Of a stretch of DNA of 11,104 nucleotides, positions 5,353 through 11,104 are shown piece by piece. Under the pieces are notes generated by a model. That model was given only the letters and a program-made list of their open reading frames with translations. It did not search any database and was not told where the DNA came from. Within the stretch, counting starts at the first letter, position 1; every line of letters begins with the position of its first letter. The stretch lies in contig DBXQ01000125.1 in NCBI GenBank assembly GCA_002309955.1, positions 5,712-16,815 of the forward strand. Direction: 5' to 3'. A program made the position numbers and the translations under genes. The stretch is from Bacteroidales bacterium UBA1208 (lineage in GTDB: Bacteria > Bacteroidota > Bacteroidia > Bacteroidales > P3).

Positions 5353-6531
5353 TTAACTATTGAGGCGTTGGTAGTATTTCATCCATAGCGCCGGCAGTTC
5401 GCCTTTCAATGATTGGAGGTAGTCTCCATATGTGCAGGGTAGCATGAGCTGGTTGGAGTAGATTTCCTGCAGTTGGCTGTCGTCGCAAGGAACACGAACC
5501 CACCAACGGTCGCTGAGTTTGCTCTTATAGAATTCGAGGTCAATCTCGGGGTCTTCCATTTTGACGATAAAGTGTTTGCAATTCTCAGGGAAGAACCGTG
5601 GGTTGTCGTGTTTGCGGAGGTAGTAGCCTTCAATGAAGTACCAGAGCCCTTGGGCCACCATGTGTGAGGTCTGTCCTCGATTGTCATAACGGGGATTCAC
5701 TTCAAAGAGCCCGAGACAACTGGTCTTGTTGCTCATTCCGGCAAAACGCATCATCTGGCAGTAGTCTTCACCGTAGAAACCATGAGGAGAAGGGGAAAGG
5801 TTGCCCGGGGCGTCGCTTTGACGTATGGCTCCGATGTCTACGCTGAGTAGGTCCGAGTTGCGAATAAGGGTTTCTGCACGTGTCATGTCATGCCGCACTT
5901 CGCCCAAGCGGTAGGCATCGAATTTCAGGTCATCCATCAGCCGCACATAGTCTTGTCCCACAAGATGGGTTTGATAGCCTATGTTGGCGTTGAAGAAAAG
6001 GTAGTTGGGGTTCTGCATTATGATATTGCGGAGCCATGTGCGTGAGGTGATGCTGTCGTTGTTTTCAAGGTCAAAACGCGAGTCGATGGAGGCAATATTG
6101 ATGATGCGATTCAGTTTCTCGTAGCCTTTGTATGCAGCGAAGGTGAGATCTTGGCTGCCTCCCAGCACGATGAGCGTGCTGCCGTGTTGCACCACTTCTG
6201 CCACCACTTCTGCTAAGGCATAATAGGTGTCCTCAACAGTTTGGCCGAGAATGATGTTGCCAAGGTCTATAATCTTGGTGTCGACGTGGGGGATGGCTAA
6301 TGGGTAAAGATATCGGCGTATGGTGTCGGGAGCTTCGTCGCATCCGGCGTTGTTCTCAACACCGCGGTCTTCGCCCACTCCCACCATCACCAATCCTTCG
6401 TCGGGAATGTCGGGGCATCCTTCTTCGGGTGTGTGGGTGACGATGCGTGAGCCCAAGGTTACGGAAAACTCGCTGGGATAGTAACCCAGCGAGTTTGGCT
6501 GTACAGGTGATAAATATTGTTGAATTAGCAT
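5353..6531 (-). CDS. Arginase/formiminoglutamase-fold (ureohydrolase) family protein with altered metal ligands
   Basis: This 392-aa protein has the order of motifs of the ureohydrolase superfamily (arginase, agmatinase, formiminoglutamase HutG), binuclear-manganese enzymes that hydrolyse guanidino or formimino groups. The usual GGxH(D/S) is GGSQD (124-128), the usual DAHxD is DSRFD (150-154), and the usual SxDxDxxDP is SVDIGAIRQSD (230-240). The conserved EVNP is kept at 277-280. Of the six classical metal ligands, Asp150, Asp154 and Asp232 remain while three are replaced by Gln127, Arg152 and Gly234. Either metal binding differs or the protein is a non-catalytic relative; automatic pipelines would probably call it formimidoylglutamase. 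I start it at ATG 6531 (MLIQQYLSPVQ), 2 nt after the stop of the dipeptidase gene upstream; the longer in-frame extension overlaps that gene. Cytoplasmic: no signal peptide. Co-transcribed with the dipeptidase and closed by the bidirectional terminator. Confidence 0.8.
   Translation of the reverse strand: MLIQQYLSPVQPNSLGYYPSEFSVTLGSRIVTHTPEEGCPDIPDEGLVMVGVGEDRGVENNAGCDEAPDTIRRYLYPLAIPHVDTKIIDLGNIILGQTVEDTYYALAEVVAEVVQHGSTLIVLGGSQDLTFAAYKGYEKLNRIINIASIDSRFDLENNDSITSRTWLRNIIMQNPNYLFFNANIGYQTHLVGQDYVRLMDDLKFDAYRLGEVRHDMTRAETLIRNSDLLSVDIGAIRQSDAPGNLSPSPHGFYGEDYCQMMRFAGMSNKTSCLGLFEVNPRYDNRGQTSHMVAQGLWYFIEGYYLRKHDNPRFFPENCKHFIVKMEDPEIDLEFYKSKLSDRWWVRVPCDDSQLQEIYSNQLMLPCTYGDYLQSLKGELPALWMKYYQRLNS
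6466..6496. repeat. 12-bp perfect inverted repeat inside the 5' end of the arginase-fold gene
   Basis: AAACTCGCTGGG (6466-6477) is the exact reverse complement of 6485-6496, with a 7-nt loop. It covers codons about 12-22 of the arginase-fold gene, 35-66 nt into its message. In mRNA it would form a stable hairpin just downstream of the start codon and might slow early translation elongation. Confidence 0.6.
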
Positions 6532-6533
6532 GT

Positions 6534-8303
6534 TTAGAAGGTTTGACGGATGATGTCGCCGTGGTCGTTGACAATCATTTTGTAGAACCATTTGGGGTAT
6601 TCGGGTTGCATGGGGAAAGCTGCGTTGCCGGTCTCGGTACGCTCAAACTTACCGTCTTTCTCTTTCTTGATATTGCCGTCAATATATTTGACCAGAAGGT
6701 AGCGGTCCAGATTGTTCCATGACTTCATCATTCTCTCGGCCATACGGTTGGAGAAGTCGTTGAGCTGATGGGTAAGCCCTTCGTTGTCGGTAATTTGCTT
6801 GACTTTTCCGTCAAAGCGGTTCACTTCGTTGATGAAATTGGTCTCCAGTTCGTTCTGCACTTTCTGCAGGTCTACAATCATGTCGCTATAACGGCTGTAA
6901 ACAAAATTGGTGACACGGTTGAACAGCCAGAAAGCAGATGTTTCACTGTAGGTAAGCATGTCGCCATTCCCTTCGCGGAAACATTCGGGAATCTTGGTAA
7001 TGCCGCAGTACATAGGACAGTAAACAGTGCTGTAGGTATCGTCGACACCGAACCAAATGATACCACCGATTTTGTTAGGCAGCCAGCTGCGGCACTGGGC
7101 AACAAAACTGAAACCGGTCTGTTGGGTAGAAGTGGCGCGTTCGTGGATGTATTTCTGTCCATCAACCTCAAAACCCATGGGACGCCAACGGTAGGGGCAG
7201 GCAAAGGGACCGGCACCCATATCTCTGCTCATATCCATAGCGGTGCCTTCATAATGGTCGCGCATCAGATTCATCACCTCGTGCACATCAACCTTATGGT
7301 CGGGCTTAATCCACAAAGGCATACGCTCGGCATTGAGGTCGCCCATGGCATATTTCTCATATTTGCGTGCTTCGTGATTGACGCGGTGGAACATGGCATA
7401 CACACGGGCGTCGCATCCACGGATACCGCTGAAAGTGAGAGGTGCATAAGTGTCGCAGAATGAAAATTCCTCATCTTTGCCGTCGAACCATCCGCAGGCA
7501 CGGGCATAGGTGATGATATCGGAAGCGTAGACACATTCCACTTCGGGTTCATAGAGATATTCTATATGGTTGCTGCTAATGGCGGGGTGAAGACCTTTGC
7601 CTTTGGCTTTTTTGAACTTCTTGTCTTCCAGTGGGAATTGGGTGATGCGAGCCTGATTGGCATGACCGCTCACATAACCGTCGGGAATGCGGCGGGCAAC
7701 CCACACGGCTCCTTCGGTGTACTTATATTTCAGCTTCTTTGCAACATCGGCTTTAACGGGGGCGCTGCGTTTCCCAATAAGTTCAAGAATCCAGACTTCG
7801 TTGGGGTCGCAAATGGAGAAACTCTCGCCTTCGCTGCAGTAACCGTAGTCGGCCACCATCTTGGTCATCCAATAGATGGCTTCGCGGGCATTCTTGGCAC
7901 GCTGCAGTGTGACGTAGATAAGCGAACCGTAGTCAATGCCCTTCACTTCGTCTTTCCAGCATTCTTCGCGACCGCCATATGTGGTTTCGCCAATGGCCAA
8001 CTGATGCTCGTTCATGTTGCCCACCACGCTGTATGTATGGGCCACCTGAGGTATTTCGAACAATTTGCGACTGCTGTCCCAGTCCACCAACATGAACATC
8101 GTACCGGCAGGATAGTCGGCAGCTTTGCGGTAATACAATTCGCCATACAACGTGTGGCTGTCGGCCGCATAAGTAATCATTGTGCTACCGTCCTTTGTAG
8201 CACCCTTTGTGAAAAGGAAATTGGTGCAGGCATCGGCCGTCGGAGCGGCGAACATGCTCAGTGCGAACAGGCCTGCTGCAATAATGGAGTTGAGTTTTCT
8301 CAT
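6534..8303 (-). CDS. Secreted C69-family dipeptidase
   Basis: This 589-aa protein belongs to peptidase family C69 (PepD-like dipeptidases), N-terminal-nucleophile hydrolases. Residues 1-25 form a signal peptide (MRKLNSIIAAGLFALSMFAA then PTADA). Cleavage would expose Cys26 in ACTNFLFTKGA, the catalytic N-terminal cysteine of the family, so export and activation could be one step. The following blocks fit the family: TYAADSHTLYGELYY, VVGNMNEHQLAIGETTYGGR and FSICDPNEVWILELIG. The C-terminal third contains MGAGPFACPYRWRP and IGGIIWFGVDD, also typical. The length is usual for secreted Bacteroidetes members. It probably cleaves dipeptides in the periplasm or outside the cell; exact specificity is not readable. 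It has its own promoter at 8361-8368, lies just after the terminator of the macroglobulin gene, and is followed 2 nt later by the arginase-fold gene, forming an operon. Confidence 0.93.
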   Translation of the reverse strand: MRKLNSIIAAGLFALSMFAAPTADACTNFLFTKGATKDGSTMITYAADSHTLYGELYYRKAADYPAGTMFMLVDWDSSRKLFEIPQVAHTYSVVGNMNEHQLAIGETTYGGREECWKDEVKGIDYGSLIYVTLQRAKNAREAIYWMTKMVADYGYCSEGESFSICDPNEVWILELIGKRSAPVKADVAKKLKYKYTEGAVWVARRIPDGYVSGHANQARITQFPLEDKKFKKAKGKGLHPAISSNHIEYLYEPEVECVYASDIITYARACGWFDGKDEEFSFCDTYAPLTFSGIRGCDARVYAMFHRVNHEARKYEKYAMGDLNAERMPLWIKPDHKVDVHEVMNLMRDHYEGTAMDMSRDMGAGPFACPYRWRPMGFEVDGQKYIHERATSTQQTGFSFVAQCRSWLPNKIGGIIWFGVDDTYSTVYCPMYCGITKIPECFREGNGDMLTYSETSAFWLFNRVTNFVYSRYSDMIVDLQKVQNELETNFINEVNRFDGKVKQITDNEGLTHQLNDFSNRMAERMMKSWNNLDRYLLVKYIDGNIKKEKDGKFERTETGNAAFPMQPEYPKWFYKMIVNDHGDIIRQTF

Positions 8304-8360
8304 GATATTAAGGGTTGTTAATAATTATTTGCAGAAATAATCGTGTATCAATACAAAGTG

Positions 8361-8368
8361 CAAAGATA
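8361..8368 (-). promoter_or_regulatory. -7 promoter core for the dipeptidase/arginase-fold operon
   Basis: TATCTTTG on the minus strand matches TAnnTTTG and lies inside a 13-mer (8358-8370) identical to that of the SGNH hydrolase promoter. The leader would be about 50 nt. The -33 position (about 8388-8391) falls next to the T tract of the preceding terminator and is not a good TTTG. Confidence 0.65.
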
Positions 8369-8391
8369 CGAATTATTTTTCACCTGTTCAG

Positions 8392-8419
8392 AAAAAAAGT
8401 GTATTCACCCAGTGCATAC
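8392..8419 (-). terminator. Intrinsic terminator of the macroglobulin gene
   Basis: On the minus strand GTATGCAC (8419-8412) pairs with GTGAATAC (8408-8401) with a single mismatch and a 3-nt loop, followed closely by seven Ts (8398-8392). It begins 2 nt past the stop codon at 8422-8424, so it cleanly ends the large gene before the dipeptidase promoter. Confidence 0.75.
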
Positions 8420-8421
8420 CC

Positions 8422-11104
8422 TCACGGCACCGCGATGGTTTGCGAGTCGGTGTTGGCGCGGAACTCGGGTGCATATACACTCTGCAGGGTGCAGATGCCG
8501 TTGGCAAAGGTGCCGCTGTGGCGCACCCACAGGTCGTACTCCACATAGTAGTGTTCGGGGCCGAGGTGGTCGATGTAGCAGTCGGTCCACTCGTCGCGCA
8601 CGTCCACATAATAGTGCAGGCCACTGTTCCACTGCCATCCGCTGGTGGTGCTGGCGGGCTCAAAGGTGGCGGCACGCTGGTCGCGTAGCACCATGTTGTC
8701 GAATCCTTGCTGGCAGTCGATGTCGATGTGCACGCGCACACGGTCGCCCACATGCAGTTTGTCGCCGGGGTTCAGGAGGGTGAGGCTGCCGTCGGCATTG
8801 ACACGGCTGAGGGTCTTGCGGAGCTTCATGCCGGTGTCGTTGTACTGGATGCTGTCGATGGGGGTGTCGTGGCTGTGGAACAGGACGCCCCAAGCAGGGA
8901 ATAATTGAGAATTGGAAATTGAGAATTGAAAATTGGTTGACTCATTTGTGTATTTTTCAACGTCTATTGTTCCGCTTTCTATTTCTTGATTGTTGCATTT
9001 AATAGTGACGATGCCTTGTCTGAGGGTGGTGTTTACGGGTTGTCGGGTGAGGGCACAGAGGGCGGCGGCGGTGGCCATGTCGGTGCGCCAGGCGGTGCCT
9101 CGCTTGGAGGCGAGAATCCACTGCTGGATGCGGCTGACGGACTCCCAGTCATGCAGCACGTCGGCGAAGACATCCACCATCAGGGCGGCAGTCTCGATGG
9201 GGCGGTTATACCAGCCGTAGCCGCTCATGTTGTTAAGCCAATACATGCCTTGGTCGTCGCTGGTGTGGGCACTCTCCTTGATGCGGTTGGCTAGGTCAAC
9301 GGCATCGGCGGTGTCGCCTATGTGCAGCATCAGCAGGGCGAGTTGGCCCTGAGTGTGGAGGTTAGTATAGTCGTTGCTGCGCATCTTGTACATACGGTAG
9401 CAGAAGCGGTAGGCTTCCTGTGTGGTGCTGTCGCACTGGTCGAGGGGTTTGGTATTGAAGTAGAGACTGCGGGTGTAAATCAGCGAAAGGTAGTCGTCGA
9501 ACCAGGGGTGGGAGTATATCATCATGTCTTTGTTGATGTCCACAAGGAACTTGTCGAGATAGGCGATGGCTCTGAGGTATTGGTTGTGGTAATTGTTTTG
9601 GTTGTCAAGCGAGGGGCAACTGGCCAGGCGTTGCAGGACGCTTTCGGTGACATAGCGGCTGGCTTCCCTGCCGCCAGGCATCCAGCTCCAGCCACCACCG
9701 GAAGCCTGTGCACCCAGTATGCGATGGAGGTCGGAGGTTACGCGCGATGCAACACGCTGTTTCTCTTTGGGTGAGAGGGTGTCGAGTAGGGTGGTGAGGT
9801 GGTTCACATAGATGCTGTTGGCAAGGTAGATGTTGCCCGGCATGAGGAGGCGTTTGAAATGGGGCAGTGCCTCGATGGCATAACGGACGGGGTTGGCAGT
9901 GAATGAGAGGGTGGTGCTGTCGCCCGGTGCGGGAGTGGGCAGGGCGATGTCGAAGGTGCGGACCACCTCTTTCCCATCCACGCTGCCGGGGACGTAAAGG
10001 AGATGGCTGGTGGTGATGCGCTCGCGATTGGAGAGGACGGGCAGTTGGCCCTGTTCGCCGTCGGAGTGGTGTCCGATAGAGGTGGTTTTATAAGCGTAGA
10101 CTTTGTAGTCGGCCACATGCCAGTCGGCAGGGACGGCAATGCGGGTAGAGGCGATGGAACTGGTATGGGGAGGAATTGAAAGGTGAAAATTGAAAGGTGA
10201 AAATTGAAAATTATCTGGGTGCGGCAGCTCATTCTCCATTCTTAATTCTCCATTCTCAATTTCAAAGCCTACATGCACGTTCATCACGCTGTCGGTGAGG
10301 TTGGAAACCTTGGCGCGGATTTTGATGGTGTCGCCCTGCCGCAGGAATCGGGGCATGAGGGGCTGCACCATCAGTTCTTTCTGTGCTTGGATAGTGCGGT
10401 TGAGGGTGCCTACTTGGAACTGGTCGGTCCATGCGAAGCCGTACAGTCGCCACTGGGTGAGGATGTCGGGCAGGGTGAAGGAGACTGTGGCATAGCCCTC
10501 CTTGTCGCTGTGCAGGGCAGGCTCGAAGAGGGCAAGGGTGCTGAGGTTCTTGCGCATGGAGGAGGTCATGTCGGTGGCAGTGCTGCCGAAGTTAAACATG
10601 GGGGGTATCTCGGCAATGGCCTCTTTGGGCACATTCACGCCGGTGTGTTTGCGCGAACCTCCTTCTTCGCCACGGGTATACCCCACACCGCCAACAGAGG
10701 CAACGATACTTTCAACACTGGTGCCGGGCATGTGGGCGATGTCGTCGGCGGATATGCGTTGTCCGCTTTCGGGAGCGCCTATCTCGATGACGGGAACCCT
10801 ACTTTCTATTATTTGGACTGTTTCCAATTTCGATGCGGTAGGCGACATCGCGATGTTCAACACCCTCGCACCTTTACTGGGGACGTAGATGTGTTGCTCC
10901 AGCTTCTGGTATCCGACGGAGGAGACGATGATGACGTATTCGTCTGCTGGCAGCCACTTCATGACAAAGTTACCGTCCCAGTCGGTCGTGGTACCTTTTA
11001 CCGCCCTATTACCATATTTGACAACTACGTTGACGAAGGGTATGGGCTCTTGGGTATTAGCGTCGATAATGGTGCCTATGATGCTGGTACCCAAGCGGGC
11101 AATC
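8422..11104 (-). CDS. Alpha-2-macroglobulin-family protein with internal carboxypeptidase-regulatory-like domain, 5'-truncated by window edge
   Basis: The last 893 codons of a very large gene; the frame is open to the right edge, and the TTG at 11094 is not a real start. From the left of the protein: a carboxypeptidase-regulatory-like domain (about 11080-10840; GTIIDANTQEPIPFVNVVV, DWDGNFVMKWLP, SSVGY); a short TonB-plug-like stretch (10752-10681; ISADDIAHMPGTSVESIVAS, then VGGVG); the macroglobulin core block (10533-10362; ALFEPALHSDKEGYATVSFT, PDILTQWRLYGFAW, LMPRFLRQGDTIKI); an alpha-alpha-toroid domain (about 9897-9055) with GGGWSWMPGG; and a C-terminal receptor-binding-like beta domain. 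The thioester CxEQ expected near the start of the toroid is absent: the segment reads LLMPGNIYLANSIYVNHL. This fits the Bacteroidetes macroglobulin-like envelope proteins without thioester. Bacterial members are thought to trap proteases or guard the envelope; that role is inferred. Repeat-derived insertions lie at 10174-10258 and 8903-8930. Confidence 0.88.
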   Translation of the reverse strand, partial: IARLGTSIIGTIIDANTQEPIPFVNVVVKYGNRAVKGTTTDWDGNFVMKWLPADEYVIIVSSVGYQKLEQHIYVPSKGARVLNIAMSPTASKLETVQIIESRVPVIEIGAPESGQRISADDIAHMPGTSVESIVASVGGVGYTRGEEGGSRKHTGVNVPKEAIAEIPPMFNFGSTATDMTSSMRKNLSTLALFEPALHSDKEGYATVSFTLPDILTQWRLYGFAWTDQFQVGTLNRTIQAQKELMVQPLMPRFLRQGDTIKIRAKVSNLTDSVMNVHVGFEIENGELRMENELPHPDNFQFSPFNFHLSIPPHTSSIASTRIAVPADWHVADYKVYAYKTTSIGHHSDGEQGQLPVLSNRERITTSHLLYVPGSVDGKEVVRTFDIALPTPAPGDSTTLSFTANPVRYAIEALPHFKRLLMPGNIYLANSIYVNHLTTLLDTLSPKEKQRVASRVTSDLHRILGAQASGGGWSWMPGGREASRYVTESVLQRLASCPSLDNQNNYHNQYLRAIAYLDKFLVDINKDMMIYSHPWFDDYLSLIYTRSLYFNTKPLDQCDSTTQEAYRFCYRMYKMRSNDYTNLHTQGQLALLMLHIGDTADAVDLANRIKESAHTSDDQGMYWLNNMSGYGWYNRPIETAALMVDVFADVLHDWESVSRIQQWILASKRGTAWRTDMATAAALCALTRQPVNTTLRQGIVTIKCNNQEIESGTIDVEKYTNESTNFQFSISNSQLFPAWGVLFHSHDTPIDSIQYNDTGMKLRKTLSRVNADGSLTLLNPGDKLHVGDRVRVHIDIDCQQGFDNMVLRDQRAATFEPASTTSGWQWNSGLHYYVDVRDEWTDCYIDHLGPEHYYVEYDLWVRHSGTFANGICTLQSVYAPEFRANTDSQTIAVP
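8903..8930. repeat. 14-nt tandem duplication inside the macroglobulin gene (copy 1)
   Basis: AATTGAGAATTGGA (8903-8916) is followed by AATTGAGAATTGAA (8917-8930) and a partial third copy. On the coding strand it is read as NFQFSISNSQL, a peptide out of keeping with the surrounding domain. Confidence 0.8.
10174..10212. repeat. 14-nt tandem duplication inside the macroglobulin gene (copy 2)
   Basis: AATTGAAAGGTGAA occurs at 10174-10187 and 10188-10201, followed by AATTGAAAATT. It is translated on the minus strand as NFQFSPFNFHLSI, closely resembling the peptide encoded by copy 1. Confidence 0.8.
10231..10258. repeat. 14-nt tandem duplication inside the macroglobulin gene (copy 3)
   Basis: ATTCTCCATTCTTA (10231-10244) and ATTCTCCATTCTCA (10245-10258) differ at one base. 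It is read as ENGELRMENEL on the minus strand. It is oriented opposite to copy 2, which lies 18 nt away, so the purine-rich and pyrimidine-rich tracts could partly pair. Confidence 0.8.

Noticed and set aside
6768..8321. Long plus-strand open frames (6768-7463 and 7566-8321) opposite the dipeptidase gene
   Set aside because: They lie fully antisense to a clear C69 gene, lack family motifs and signal sequences, and are explained by codon bias of the real gene.
9322..9774. Plus-strand 150-aa frame within the macroglobulin gene
   Set aside because: Antisense to the conserved toroid domain; valine-rich composition typical of a shadow frame.
8903..10258. CRISPR-like array in the macroglobulin gene
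   Set aside because: The repeats are 14-nt tandem copies without spacers, lie inside a coding frame and have no cas genes nearby.

Overview
The window looks like chromosomal DNA of a Bacteroidales bacterium, probably near Prevotellaceae or Bacteroidaceae; I cannot name the genus. The reasons are the promoter cores (TAnnTTTG, often with a TTG or TTTG about 18-19 nt upstream, the Bacteroidetes primary-sigma pattern), secreted proteins with carboxypeptidase-regulatory-like beta-sandwich domains, a large alpha-2-macroglobulin-like protein, a C69 dipeptidase and a lipoprotein-type solute-binding protein. No RNA genes, transposase, integrase, CRISPR array or phage genes are visible.

Left part (1-2339). 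The window opens inside an AlaX-like alanyl-tRNA editing protein. Next is a solute-binding lipoprotein that breaks off inside its second ligand-binding domain, apparently after a one-base frameshift. It runs tail to tail, with overlapping stops, into a minus-strand SGNH/GDSL hydrolase that has a good C-terminal half but an unrecognisable N-terminus. Both look damaged, so this stretch is probably decaying.

Middle (2340-5351). Two overlapping plus-strand genes encode secreted proteins with carboxypeptidase-regulatory-like domains. They are followed by an ECF sigma factor and a short unknown ORF. A hairpin and a perfect 18-bp palindrome lie between the last two. The block ends at a strong bidirectional terminator.

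Right part (5352-11104), all minus strand. The 3' part of a very large alpha-2-macroglobulin-family gene enters from the right edge and ends at its own terminator. A new promoter then serves a two-gene operon: a secreted C69 dipeptidase and, 2 nt after it, an arginase/formiminoglutamase-fold protein in which three of the six usual metal ligands are replaced. The alpha-2-macroglobulin gene carries three 14-nt tandem duplications of AATTGA-type sequence, all translated in frame.

I see no clear new multi-gene defence or mobile system. The best leads are the arginase-fold protein with altered metal site paired with a dipeptidase, the repeat insertions in the macroglobulin gene, the sigma factor/small ORF unit with its palindrome, and the two damaged convergent genes.
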